Positions 36,404-45,821 of a stretch of 64,000 nucleotides of DNA are shown piece after piece. Made by a program: the position numbers and the translations under genes. The notes beneath the pieces were generated by a model. It was given only the letters and a program-made list of their open reading frames with translations, ran no database searches and was not told where the DNA came from. Where the stretch lies: positions 1 to 64,000 of the forward strand of contig NZ_JAJTBB010000039.1 of the NCBI RefSeq assembly GCF_021287135.1, in the 5' to 3' direction. Source of the stretch: Acidovorax sp. Lineage in GTDB: Bacteria > Pseudomonadota > Gammaproteobacteria > Burkholderiales > Burkholderiaceae_C. The stretch's first letter is position 1, and each line of letters begins with the position of its first letter.

Positions 36404-36664
36404 GGGTTCTCCTAAGGTGGGGATGGGGGAGGGCGCCGGCGGCCGGCCCTGTGGAAGGCCGGCGTCCCGGGGCTCGCAGCCCGCATCTTCGGTCGAGCGT
36501 GCTGCGGGGCGGGTAGGACGCAGCCCCCTGTCGGCGTCGTCGGCGGGCGGCACCGGCCCGGCCGGCGCAGGCGAAGGGCTACGAGTTGTTACTTTCGGCC
36601 GCTGCGCTCGCTGCGGGCGCGGCAGCCCAGATCGGCTACCCTCGCAGGCGCGTTGGACAGAGGG

Positions 36665-39600
36665 ATGGCAAACATGGGTTTCTTTTTCAGAGGGTGGGCT
36701 GTGGTGGCGGGGGCCATGGTGTCGCTGGGCGCGCACGCCTTGCAGGTCACCAGTTTTTCGCCCCAGGGTGAGGTGGCGCGGGTGCGCCAGGTGGTGGCCA
36801 AGTTCGATGCCGCCGCCGTCAACTTCGGCGACCCCAAGGCGCCCGCGCCCTTCACGCTCAGCTGCAGCGACGCCAACGCGACCAAAGGCACGGGCCGCTG
36901 GACGGGCGAGCGCGAATGGGTGTTCGACTTCGAGCGCGACCTGCCTCCGGGCGTGCGCTGCACGGCCGCCGTCAAGCCCGGCTTCAAATCGGCCGCTGGG
37001 GCAGAACTGACGGGCGCTAAAAGCTATCAATTCAATAGCGGTGGGCCGTTTGTACAGTCGGTGCACCCCAATACCTACGAGCCCATCGACGAAGATCAGT
37101 TCTTTGTGCTGCAGCTCAGCGGCCCGGCCACCCTGGCCAGCGTGCAGGCGCATGTGTGGTGCACGGCCGATGGCGTGGGCGAGCGCATTCCCGTCCGGAT
37201 GGTGGATGGCGCGCAGCGCACCGACATCCTCAAGACCCTCGGCCTGGACAAGAGCGCCGCGCGCGAGCCCTTGCAGTACGCGACCTTGGCCTGCAACCGG
37301 CGCCTGACCTCGGGCGTGCGCATGCAGCTGGTGTTCGGCCAGGGCGTGGCCACGCCCAGCGGCATTGCCAATGCGGTGGAAAAGCGGTTCGAGTTTCGCG
37401 TGCGCGAGGCGTTTGCGGCCGAGTTCAGCTGCGAGCGCGAGAACGCGCAGGCCGCGTGCCTGCCCATCCGGCCCATGCAGCTGTCGTTCAATGCACCGGT
37501 ACCGCGCAAGCTGGCCGAGGCCATCCGCCTCAAGTCCGGCAAGGAAACCCTCAAGCCCCAGGCCGGCGAGACCGGCGAGGGCCAGCAGGGCGACGCGCTG
37601 GTCAACAGCGTGCAGTTTGCCGCGCCACTGGCCGAGAACACCGCGTTCACGATCGAGCTGCCCAAGGATTTCAAGGACGCCTCGGGCCGCGCGCTGCGCA
37701 ATGCCGACAACTTTCCGCTGAAGGTGGCCACCGGGGGCATGCCGCCCCTGGCCAAGTTCGCGGCGGCGCCGTTCGGCATCGTCGAACGCTTTGCCGAAGG
37801 CCCCGCGGCCGACAAGCCGCCAGCCCTGCTGCCCGTGACGCTGCGCAATGTCGAGGCCGAGCTGCGCGTGCAGGGCCTGCAGGCGGGCGCTCCCCTGCGC
37901 ATGAATGCCCCGCCGCCCCCGGGCAAGGTCAGCACGCTCAAGCCCCGCACCGACGCCGAGATCATTGCCTGGTTCAAGAAGGTCCAGCGCTACGACAGCT
38001 ACCTGGTGGGCCGCAAGCAGGCTCGGCAGGACGTGACCGGCCCGCTGCCCAAGGTGCTGGGGGATGAGGACGCGGGCTCCGTGCAGTCGCGCATGGTGTC
38101 CCTGCTGGCGGGCAAGAGCGGCGTGAAGACGCTGGACCTGCCCAAGCCGGCCAGCAAAGACCCCCGCCCGTTCGAGGTGGTGGGCATTCCGCTGGCGCCG
38201 GGCTTCCACGTGGTGGAGATCGCCTCGCAAAAGCTGGGCGCCTCGCTGCTGGACGAACGCCATGGCGACGGGCGCACCATGTACGTGCGCACCTCCGCCC
38301 TGGTCACCAACCTGGGCGTGCACTTCAAGCTGGGCCGCGAGAACGCGCTGGCCTGGGTGACCACGCTGGACAAGGGCCAGCCCGTGCAGGGCGCCACCGT
38401 GCGCGTGTCGGACTGCCGCGGCAACGAACTGGCCAACGCCACCACCGATGCCCAGGGCGTGGCCCGCATCGAGGGGCTGTCGTCCGACCCCACCCGCTGC
38501 AACAACGACGGCTACTACGTCGAAGGCGGCAACGCCTACTTTGTGAGCGCGCGCCACAGCGGCGCCGATGGCGTGGAGGACATGGCCTTCACCTGGAGCG
38601 ACTGGCAGCGCGGCATCGAGCCCTGGCGCTTCAACGTGCCCACCAGCAGCGAGCCGCGCCCCGACGAGCGTGCCCACACCCTCTTCGACCGCACGCTGTT
38701 CCGCGCGGGCGAAACGGTCTCCATGAAGCACTTCGTGCGAACCGAAACCCGCCAGGGCTTCGGGTTGCCCCAGGCCCTGCCGGAAACCCTGGTCATCACC
38801 CACGTGGGCAGCGGCCAGCAGTTCACGCAGACGCTGGCCTGGCGGGGCACAGCCACGGGCGGCCAGAGCGCGCTGAGCAGCTTCGCCATTCCGCCCGCCG
38901 CCAAGCTGGGCATGTACCAGGTGGAGCTGCGCAGGGAAGCCGAGCGCGGCCGCAGCTTCAGCTCGGGCATGTTCCGGGTGGAGGAATTCCGCCTGCCGGT
39001 GCTGGAAGGGCGCATCGCCCCCGCGGACAAGAAGCCCTTGGTACGCGTGCGCTCGGTGCCCACCGACGTGCAGATCAACTACGTGGCCGGTGGCGGCGCG
39101 GCCAACCTGCCGGTGCGCGTGTCGGCCCTGGTGCGCGGCAAGACCCTGCAGTTCAACGACTACGACAGCTTCAGCTTCAACCCGCCCCGCAAGGGCGACC
39201 AAGGCAACGCCAGCAGCGACGACGAGGAGTCCACGGCCGGCGAGGACGCCCGCGTGATCGCCGACAAGCTGCCGCTGACGCTGGACCGCAATGGCGCGGG
39301 CAAGGTGACCATCGACAACGTGCCCCCGTCGCGCCAGCCGCAGGAGCTGCTGCTGGAGGCCACCTACGCCGACCCCAACGGCGAGGTGCAGACGATCCGC
39401 AGCACCCAGAACCTGTGGCCCGCCGGCGTGGTGGCGGGCATCAAGACCGAGGGTTGGGTGTCCGCCCGCCAGAAGATCCGCTTCCAGGCCCTGGCGCTGC
39501 GCCACGACGGCAAGCCGGCCGCCGATACCTCGCTCCAGGTGCAGGCGATTGCGCGCATCACCACCACCACGCGCAAGCGCATGGTGGGCGGCTTCTACAG

Positions 39601-42600
39601 CTACGACAACCAGACCGAGACCAAAGACCTGGGCACGGTGTGCACCGGCAAGAGCGACGCGCGCGGCCTGCTGCTGTGCGAATCCAAGCTCGACGAGGCG
39701 GGCGAGGTGGAACTGGTGGCCACGGCCACGGACAAGGACGGCAACACCAGCGTGGCCGCGTCGTCCGTGTGGGTCACGCGCCAGGGCGAGCTGTGGTTCG
39801 GCGGCGAGGACCACGACCGCATCGACCTGCTGCCCGAAAAGAAGAGCTACCAGCCCGGTGAGGTGGCCAAGTTCCAGGTGCGCATGCCGTTCCGCTTTGC
39901 CACCGCCCTGGTGGCGGTGGAGCGCGAAGGCATCATCGACACGCAGGTGGTGCAGCTCAACGGCCAGGACCCCACGGTAAGCCTGAAGGTGCAGCCCGAT
40001 TGGGGACCCAATGTGTACGTGAGCGTGCTGGCCCTGCGCGGCCGCCTGCGCGAGGTGCCGTGGTACAGCTTCTTCACCTGGGGCTTCAAGTCGCCGCGCG
40101 AGTGGTGGACGTCCTTCTGGTACGAGGGTCGCGAGTACCAGGCGCCCACGGCGCTGGTCGATTTGTCCAAGCCCGCGTTCCGACTGGGCCTGGCCGAGAT
40201 CCGCGTGGGCACCCAGGCCCACCAGATCGACGTGAAGGTGGCGGCCGACAAGGAAAGCTACCCCGTGCGCGGCAAGGCGCAGGTCACCATCACGGCCCTG
40301 CTGCCGGGCGGCAAGCCCGCCGCCCACGCTGAGGTGGCCGTGGCCGCCGTGGACCAGGCGCTGCTGGAGCTGATGCCCAACACCAGCTGGAACCTGCTGG
40401 ACGCCATGCTCCAGCGCCGCAGCTGGGGCGTGGAGACCTCCACCGCGCAGATGGAGATCATCGGACGCCGCCACTACGGCAAGAAGGCCGTGCCCGCGGG
40501 CGGCGGCGGGGGGCGCTCGCCCACGCGCGAGCTGCTGGACACGCTGCTGCTGTGGGAGCCGGCGATCAAGCTCGACGCCAACGGCCAGGCCAAGGTGACG
40601 GTGCCGCTCAATGACGCGCTCACCACCTTCAAGATCGTGGCCGTGGCCGACGCATCCACGGGCCTGTTCGGCACCGGCGCTACCCAAATCCGTGCCACGC
40701 AGGACCTGCAGATCATCAGCGGCCTGCCGCCCCTGGTGCGCGAGGACGACCAGTTCCGCGCCCAGATCACGCTGCGCAACACCACCAAGGCGGCGATGAA
40801 GGTGGAGGTGGCGCCGCGTGCCACGCTGCTGGAGTTGAAGCCCCAGACCGTGGACATCCCGGCCGGCGAATCGCGCGAGGTGGCCTGGACCGTCACCGCA
40901 CCCGCCCAGCTGGCGCAGACCCGCGCCCAGGCGATCCTGTGGGAGATCGAGGCCAAGGACACCGTCAGCGGCGCGCGCGACGCCCTCAAGGCGAGCCAGA
41001 AGCTGATTCCGGCCGTGCCCCTCACGGTGCAGCAGGCGACGCTGGTGCAGGTGGATGGCAGCTTCAGCCTGGACGTGAACCCGCCGGCGGACGCCAGCCC
41101 GGGCCGCGGCGGCCTCAAGATGTCGCTGCAGCCCAAGCTGGCCGAAGGCCTGCCCGGCGTGCGCGACTGGTGGGCCCGCTACCCGTTCGCCTGCCTGGAG
41201 CAAAAGACCAGCAAGGCCGTGGGCCTGCGCGACGGCGCGCTCTGGCAGAGCGTGGTGGCGCAGCTGCCCACCTACCTGGACAGCGACGGCCTGGCCAACT
41301 ACTTCCCGCCACGGGACGGCGACGCCAACCGCGGCAGCGACACGCTCACGGCCTACGTGCTGGCGGCCACGCACGAGGCGGCCAGCATCAACCCGGCGTT
41401 CGCCCTGCCCGACGAGGCCCGTGCGCCGATGGAGCGCGGCCTGATCGCGTTTGTCGAAGGCCGCATCCAGCGCGACTTCTGGAGCCCGCGCAAGGACCTG
41501 GACGTGCGCAAGCTCGCCGCCCTGGAGGCGCTGTCGCGCTACGGCAAGGCCCAGGGCCGCATGGTCAGCAGCATCACCATTGCGCCCAACCAGTGGCCCA
41601 CGCACGCGGTGATCGACTGGGTGAACATCTTGAAGCGCGTGGCCGACGTGCCCGAGCGCGACAAGCGCCTGGCCGAGGCGATGCAGATCCTGCGCGCGCG
41701 CCTGTCGTTCCAGGGCACCAAGCTCATTTTCAGCACCGAGCAGGACGACTACTGGTGGTGGCTGATGCAAAACGGCGACGTGAACACGGCGCGCCTGATG
41801 CTGGCGGTGATGGACGACCCGGCCTGGAAGGACGACATGGGCCGCCTGGCCAACGGCTTCATCAGCCGCCAGCAGGCCGGTGCCTGGCACACCACCACGG
41901 CCAACCTGTGGGGCGGGCTGGCGCTGGAGAAATTCAGCGCCAAGTTCGAGGCCACGCCGGTGGCTGGCACCACCAAGGCCACGATGTCCGGCAACACCGC
42001 GAGCGTGGACTGGAGCAAGGTGGAGCGGGTGAAGGCCAGCGACGCCGCCGGCGCCCCGCACCAGACCACCTGGTTCGGCGCCCCGGCAGCGCCTGGCAAC
42101 CTGAAGAACAACGCCATGTTCCTGCCCTGGGGCAAGTCGGGCGGCAAGGAGAACCTGACCGTCACGCAGCAGGGCGCGGGCAAGCCCTGGCTCACGCTGC
42201 AGTCGGTGGCGGCGGTGCAGCTGAAAGCGCCGTTTGCGGCCGGCTACCGCCTGACCAAGACGGTGACGCCGGTAGAGCAGGCCAACAAGTCACTGCCCGC
42301 CGGGCAGTACACCCGCGGCGACGTGCTGCGCGTGAAGCTGGAGGTGAACGCCAGCGCCGACATGACCTGGGTGGCCATCACCGACCCGATCCCGGGCGGC
42401 GCCACCATCCTGGGCAGCGGCCTGGGGCGCGACTCCGCCATCGCCACGCAGGGCGAGAAGCCCGCGGGCGGCGCCGGGTGGCCCGCGTTCGAGGAGCGCA
42501 GCTTCGAGTCCTTCCGCAGCTACTACCAGTTCCTGCCCAAGGGCACCATCAGCCTGGAATACACCGTGCGGTTGAACAACGCGGGCGACTTCGCGCTGCC

Positions 42601-42688
42601 CCCGACCCGCGTGGAGGCCATGTACGCGCCCGAGATGTTCGGCGAGACGCCGAACGCGCGGGTGAAGGTGGAGGCCCCGGCGCGCTAG
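36665..42688 (+). CDS. Bacterial alpha-2-macroglobulin (YfhM-like)
   Basis: This ~2007-aa protein is a large periplasmic protease trap. An N-terminal signal (to about AHALQ) precedes a series of MG domains, the alpha-2-macroglobulin middle region (ALVRGKTLQF, then TEGWVSARQKIRFQALAL), and the thioester domain with an intact CLEQ motif at about residue 1510, followed by helical repeats and the MG10/receptor-binding-like C-terminus. The thioester is thought to trap attacking proteases covalently while PBP1C, encoded next door, repairs peptidoglycan. It is longer than E. coli YfhM (~1650 aa) but of a size seen in Burkholderiales. I see no lipobox. ATG 36665 is preferred; TTG 36653 and ATG 36674 are alternatives. 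Confidence 0.92.
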   Translation: MANMGFFFRGWAVVAGAMVSLGAHALQVTSFSPQGEVARVRQVVAKFDAAAVNFGDPKAPAPFTLSCSDANATKGTGRWTGEREWVFDFERDLPPGVRCTAAVKPGFKSAAGAELTGAKSYQFNSGGPFVQSVHPNTYEPIDEDQFFVLQLSGPATLASVQAHVWCTADGVGERIPVRMVDGAQRTDILKTLGLDKSAAREPLQYATLACNRRLTSGVRMQLVFGQGVATPSGIANAVEKRFEFRVREAFAAEFSCERENAQAACLPIRPMQLSFNAPVPRKLAEAIRLKSGKETLKPQAGETGEGQQGDALVNSVQFAAPLAENTAFTIELPKDFKDASGRALRNADNFPLKVATGGMPPLAKFAAAPFGIVERFAEGPAADKPPALLPVTLRNVEAELRVQGLQAGAPLRMNAPPPPGKVSTLKPRTDAEIIAWFKKVQRYDSYLVGRKQARQDVTGPLPKVLGDEDAGSVQSRMVSLLAGKSGVKTLDLPKPASKDPRPFEVVGIPLAPGFHVVEIASQKLGASLLDERHGDGRTMYVRTSALVTNLGVHFKLGRENALAWVTTLDKGQPVQGATVRVSDCRGNELANATTDAQGVARIEGLSSDPTRCNNDGYYVEGGNAYFVSARHSGADGVEDMAFTWSDWQRGIEPWRFNVPTSSEPRPDERAHTLFDRTLFRAGETVSMKHFVRTETRQGFGLPQALPETLVITHVGSGQQFTQTLAWRGTATGGQSALSSFAIPPAAKLGMYQVELRREAERGRSFSSGMFRVEEFRLPVLEGRIAPADKKPLVRVRSVPTDVQINYVAGGGAANLPVRVSALVRGKTLQFNDYDSFSFNPPRKGDQGNASSDDEESTAGEDARVIADKLPLTLDRNGAGKVTIDNVPPSRQPQELLLEATYADPNGEVQTIRSTQNLWPAGVVAGIKTEGWVSARQKIRFQALALRHDGKPAADTSLQVQAIARITTTTRKRMVGGFYSYDNQTETKDLGTVCTGKSDARGLLLCESKLDEAGEVELVATATDKDGNTSVAASSVWVTRQGELWFGGEDHDRIDLLPEKKSYQPGEVAKFQVRMPFRFATALVAVEREGIIDTQVVQLNGQDPTVSLKVQPDWGPNVYVSVLALRGRLREVPWYSFFTWGFKSPREWWTSFWYEGREYQAPTALVDLSKPAFRLGLAEIRVGTQAHQIDVKVAADKESYPVRGKAQVTITALLPGGKPAAHAEVAVAAVDQALLELMPNTSWNLLDAMLQRRSWGVETSTAQMEIIGRRHYGKKAVPAGGGGGRSPTRELLDTLLLWEPAIKLDANGQAKVTVPLNDALTTFKIVAVADASTGLFGTGATQIRATQDLQIISGLPPLVREDDQFRAQITLRNTTKAAMKVEVAPRATLLELKPQTVDIPAGESREVAWTVTAPAQLAQTRAQAILWEIEAKDTVSGARDALKASQKLIPAVPLTVQQATLVQVDGSFSLDVNPPADASPGRGGLKMSLQPKLAEGLPGVRDWWARYPFACLEQKTSKAVGLRDGALWQSVVAQLPTYLDSDGLANYFPPRDGDANRGSDTLTAYVLAATHEAASINPAFALPDEARAPMERGLIAFVEGRIQRDFWSPRKDLDVRKLAALEALSRYGKAQGRMVSSITIAPNQWPTHAVIDWVNILKRVADVPERDKRLAEAMQILRARLSFQGTKLIFSTEQDDYWWWLMQNGDVNTARLMLAVMDDPAWKDDMGRLANGFISRQQAGAWHTTTANLWGGLALEKFSAKFEATPVAGTTKATMSGNTASVDWSKVERVKASDAAGAPHQTTWFGAPAAPGNLKNNAMFLPWGKSGGKENLTVTQQGAGKPWLTLQSVAAVQLKAPFAAGYRLTKTVTPVEQANKSLPAGQYTRGDVLRVKLEVNASADMTWVAITDPIPGGATILGSGLGRDSAIATQGEKPAGGAGWPAFEERSFESFRSYYQFLPKGTISLEYTVRLNNAGDFALPPTRVEAMYAPEMFGETPNARVKVEAPAR
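37014..37040 (-). repeat. Dispersed repeat, partial copy inside the macroglobulin gene
   Basis: GCTATTGAATTGATAGC on the minus strand, followed by TTTTAGCGC, matches the head of the dispersed repeat. It is in frame and encodes GAKSYQFNSGG, at a place where relatives have a similar YxFxTGG sequence, so it may be convergence rather than insertion. Confidence 0.4.
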
Positions 42689-42854
42689 CCGCGCGCTGCG
42701 CGAGCCCGGCGATCCCTGTGAACTGCCCGCCCAACCCCGTGACGTCCATCAGGCAGCCCCCCGCCCCGCGCCCCGCAGGGAGGGCCGGGCGTGCCATGTG
42801 CCGCGGCCGCGGCGCCGCGGTGAACCGACGGCGCGCCGCGCACTCTCATGCACC

Positions 42855-43226
42855 ATGAGCCTGAGCGTTTTTGTGGAACTGCGGTTCTGGGTGCTGGTGG
42901 TGTTTTCGCTGGTCTTGCCGGGGGCCATCTACGCGGTGCTGCTGGTGTCGCGATCCCTGTCGCGCGCGGCGGTGCTGGGCTTTGGCGTGGCGCTGGTGCT
43001 GATCGCGGGCGTGGATGGGTACCTGCTGCAGTCGCTGGCCAACCTGGCCAGGACCTCGCCATCGCTGGCGGATGACGCCGTGTTCCTCTCCGAGCTGTCC
43101 ATCGGCCTGTACGTGCTGCCCCTGGTGTGCGGCGGCATCGGCGTGAACCTCCTCTCGCACGTGCTGTTGCGCCACCTGGCCGAGGCCGAAGCCCGGTTTG
43201 AAAAGGAGCACCCCGGTGGCGGATGA
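42855..43226 (+). CDS. Small multi-pass membrane protein between YfhM and PBP1C
   Basis: This 123-aa protein has three strongly hydrophobic segments (residues ~8-30, 37-60 and 85-107) and a short charged C-terminus. No family signature is recognised. It starts 166 bp after the alpha-2-macroglobulin gene and its 3' end overlaps the PBP1C start by 11 bp; the PBP1C Shine-Dalgarno (AAAAGGAG, 43201-43208) lies within it. Coupling suggests it works with PBP1C at the inner membrane, which is speculative. Confidence 0.7.
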   Translation: MSLSVFVELRFWVLVVFSLVLPGAIYAVLLVSRSLSRAAVLGFGVALVLIAGVDGYLLQSLANLARTSPSLADDAVFLSELSIGLYVLPLVCGGIGVNLLSHVLLRHLAEAEARFEKEHPGGG

Positions 43227-45681
43227 CCGGCCGGCGTGCGGGACCCGTGGGGCCCCCGGGGCTTGCAGCGGGTGGAGCCAGGGCAGGGTCTGGGCTACTC
43301 TCTTTTTGATAGCTGCTTGCGCTCTGCCAGCGCGGGCCATACCGGCTTTTGAGGAGGTCCGCCAGGACTTCCGCCCGTCCGAGACCCAGATCCTCTCGCG
43401 CGAAGGCGAGGTGCTGCAGCGCCTGCGCACCGACACCTCCGTGCGGCGCGGGCAGTGGGTGCCGCTGGCCGACGTGTCGCCCGCGCTGCGCACGGCGCTG
43501 GTGCTGAGCGAGGACAAGCGCTTTTACGAGCACAGCGGCGTGGACTGGCGTGCCGCGTCGGCCGCCGCCTGGGGCAATCTGTGGAACCAGCGCACGCGCG
43601 GTGCCAGCACCCTCACCATGCAGCTGGCGGGCCTGCTCGATGGTGACTGGCGGCAGGGGCCGGGCGGGCGCACCGTGGTGCAAAAGCTCGGCCAGACGGT
43701 GGCCGCGCAGGTGCTGGACCGGCGCTGGCGCAAGGACCAGATCCTGGAGGCCTACTTGAACCTGGTGCCGTTCCGTGGCGAGCTGGTGGGCATCGACGCC
43801 CTGAGCCGCACCTTGTTCGGCAAGGCCGCCCACGGGCTGGACGACCGCGAGGCGGCGGTCGCAGCGGCCCTGGTGCGTGCACCCAATGCCCGCCCTGCGC
43901 TGGTGGCGCAGCGGGCCTGCGGTGTGCTGCGCGAGATGGCGGCGGCCCCTGCGCCGGCCCGCACCGCAACGGCGGTTTCCACCCCGCGCGCGGGCGTGGA
44001 CTGCGACGCCATGGACCTGTTCACCACGGCGGCGCTGCAGCGCCGGGCGTTCGACGCCAGCGAAGGCGTGGCCCCGCACTTTGCGCGCTACCTGCTGCGC
44101 CAGCGCTTTGGCCCGGGCGTGCCCGTGCCCGAGCGGGTGGCCACCACGCTGCGCGCGCCGCTGCAGCGCTTTGCGGTGCAGAGCCTGCAGCAGCACCTGC
44201 GCGAGCTGCGCGGGCGCAACGTGGAAGACGGTGCCGTGCTGGTGCTGGACAACGCCACCGGCGCGGTGCTGGCCTGGGTGGGATCGTCCGGCCAGCTCAG
44301 CCAGGCCGGCGAGGTGGACGGCGTGCTGGCGCTGCGCCAGCCCGGCTCTACGCTCAAGCCCTTCCTGTACGGGCAGGCCATTGCCGAGCGCCGCCTCACG
44401 GCGGCGTCGCTGGTGGAGGATTCGCCCGCGCAGATCACCACGCCCAGCGGCCTGTACATACCGCAGAACTACGACCGGCAGTTCAAGGGCTGGGTGTCGG
44501 TGCGCACGGCGCTGGCGGCGTCGCTCAACGTGCCGGCCGTGCGCACGCTGGTCATGGTCACGCCCGATGCGTTCCACCGCCAGCTGGGCGCAGTGGGCCT
44601 GCCGCTGCGTGAAAGCGGGGACTACTTTGGCTACAGCCTGGCCCTGGGCAGCCCCGAGGTGCCGCTCCTGCACCTGACCAATGCCTACCGCACGCTCGCC
44701 AACGGCGGGCGGGCGGGCCCTGTTGCAGGCACGCTCGCCAACGGCGGGCGGGCGGGCCCTGTTGCAGGCACGCTCGCCAACGGCGGGCGGGCGAGCCCCG
44801 TGGCGCTGGCGGACGCGCCGCAGCCGCCGCGCTTCACGCAGGGCCTGGACGCCAGGGCGGCGTACATCGTGGGCGACATCCTGTCGGACGGCAATGCGCG
44901 CGCGCGCACGTTTGGCACCGACAGCGTGCTCGCCACGCGGTTCTGGTCGGCCGTCAAGACCGGCACCAGCAAGGACATGCGCGACAACTGGGCCGTGGGC
45001 TGGTCGGAGCGCTACACGGTGGGCGTGTGGGTGGGCAACGCCAGCGGCGCGGCCATGCACGACGTGAGCGGCACCAGCGGCGCCGCGCCCATCTGGGCCG
45101 CGGTGATGGGCTTTCTGCATGCGCGCGAGCCCAGCCGCGCGCCGCGGCCGCCGCAAGGCCTGGTGCAGGCGCCGGTGCGGTTCGGCCCCTCCGCCAGCGG
45201 CCCGGCAGGCGTGGGCGCGGCGATGCCGCTGGAGGCGGCGCGGCAGGAGTGGTTTCTGGCGGGCACGCAGCAGCCCCTGTTTGCTATGGATTCAATAGCT
45301 TCCAGCGCTTTGCCGACGGGCGCTGGCGGCAAAAAAGACCCGCGTTCTCCACGCCCAGGCCAGCGCTCTGCTCCTGGCGGGGAGTTGGCAGAGCCGGTGG
45401 CGGCGCGCATCACGGCGCCCGCGGCCGGCACCATCGTGGCGCTGGACCCGGACATTCCCCCCGCCCGCCAGCGCCTGCACTTCACGGCCACGGGCGATGG
45501 CGGAGTCTGGCGCATGGACGGCAAGCTCCTGGGCCGTGGCGCGCACGTGGCCTGGCTGCCCTGGCCCGGGCGGCACCGGGTGGAGCTGACCGACGCCCGG
45601 GGCCGCGTGCTGGACGAGATCCGGCTGGAGGTGCGGGGCGCGGGCGCCACCGGCCCGGCGCCGGCCGCAGCGCCCCGGTAG
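43216..45681 (+). CDS. pbpC: Penicillin-binding protein 1C
   Basis: This 821-aa bifunctional enzyme polymerises and cross-links peptidoglycan. GTG 43216 is chosen for the AAAAGGAG at 43201-43208; TTG 43198 is possible. A signal-anchor (residues ~28-45) precedes the glycosyltransferase domain (LSEDKRFYEHSGVDW with the catalytic Glu; RGASTLTMQLAG). The transpeptidase domain follows, with S378-TLK, SLN at 436-438 and KTG at 581-583, and then the PBP1C C-terminal domain (from ~730). Unusually, residues ~493-527 contain a 13-residue stretch (TLANGGRAGPVAG) in two full copies plus a partial third. The anchor and the ~690-705 linker overlap dispersed repeats. It pairs with the alpha-2-macroglobulin gene upstream, as in many proteobacteria. 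Confidence 0.93.
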   Translation: MADDRPACGTRGAPGACSGWSQGRVWATLFLIAACALPARAIPAFEEVRQDFRPSETQILSREGEVLQRLRTDTSVRRGQWVPLADVSPALRTALVLSEDKRFYEHSGVDWRAASAAAWGNLWNQRTRGASTLTMQLAGLLDGDWRQGPGGRTVVQKLGQTVAAQVLDRRWRKDQILEAYLNLVPFRGELVGIDALSRTLFGKAAHGLDDREAAVAAALVRAPNARPALVAQRACGVLREMAAAPAPARTATAVSTPRAGVDCDAMDLFTTAALQRRAFDASEGVAPHFARYLLRQRFGPGVPVPERVATTLRAPLQRFAVQSLQQHLRELRGRNVEDGAVLVLDNATGAVLAWVGSSGQLSQAGEVDGVLALRQPGSTLKPFLYGQAIAERRLTAASLVEDSPAQITTPSGLYIPQNYDRQFKGWVSVRTALAASLNVPAVRTLVMVTPDAFHRQLGAVGLPLRESGDYFGYSLALGSPEVPLLHLTNAYRTLANGGRAGPVAGTLANGGRAGPVAGTLANGGRASPVALADAPQPPRFTQGLDARAAYIVGDILSDGNARARTFGTDSVLATRFWSAVKTGTSKDMRDNWAVGWSERYTVGVWVGNASGAAMHDVSGTSGAAPIWAAVMGFLHAREPSRAPRPPQGLVQAPVRFGPSASGPAGVGAAMPLEAARQEWFLAGTQQPLFAMDSIASSALPTGAGGKKDPRSPRPGQRSAPGGELAEPVAARITAPAAGTIVALDPDIPPARQRLHFTATGDGGVWRMDGKLLGRGAHVAWLPWPGRHRVELTDARGRVLDEIRLEVRGAGATGPAPAAAPR
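43304..43333 (+). repeat. Dispersed repeat fragment coding for the PBP1C membrane anchor
   Basis: TTTTTGATAGCTGCTTGCGC followed by TCTGCCAGCG matches the core of the repeat (compare GAATAGCTGCTCGCGCTTGC at 48121). Read in the pbpC frame it encodes the hydrophobic stretch LFLIAACALPA, the heart of the signal-anchor. Confidence 0.6.
44692..44797 (+). repeat. In-frame 39-bp tandem repeat in pbpC
   Basis: Two identical 39-bp units (44692-44730 and 44731-44769) are followed by a partial third (44770-44797). Each unit adds TLANGGRAGPVAG to the transpeptidase domain. Identity between units indicates recent slippage duplication; copy number may vary between strains. Confidence 0.9.
45281..45336 (+). 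repeat. Dispersed repeat, copy inside pbpC linker
   Basis: TTGCTATGGATTCAATAGCT, then TCCAGCGCTTTGCCG, GGGCGCTGGCGGC and an AAAAAA run reproduce the whole repeat plan. It is translated in frame as FAMDSIASSALPTGAGGKK, forming part of the linker between the transpeptidase and C-terminal domains. Confidence 0.7.
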
Positions 45682-45821
45682 GGCGCTCCCGCCCTGGCGG
45701 GGGCTGCTATCCCGTCGGCGGGGCCGCGCGCCGCGCCCGGCAAAAGGGGTTGGATGGCGCTCCCTAGGCTTGCACGGCGCAGCAGGCCACCGGGGCACTA
45801 AAATCGTTACAAGATATTTCC

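Noticed and set aside
35795-42061. Antisense open frame of about 2088 codons covering the alpha-2-macroglobulin gene and running into the ferritin-like gene
   Set aside because: Only its last ~200 codons are real (the ferritin-like protein from 36403). The rest mirrors the macroglobulin gene and is low-complexity.
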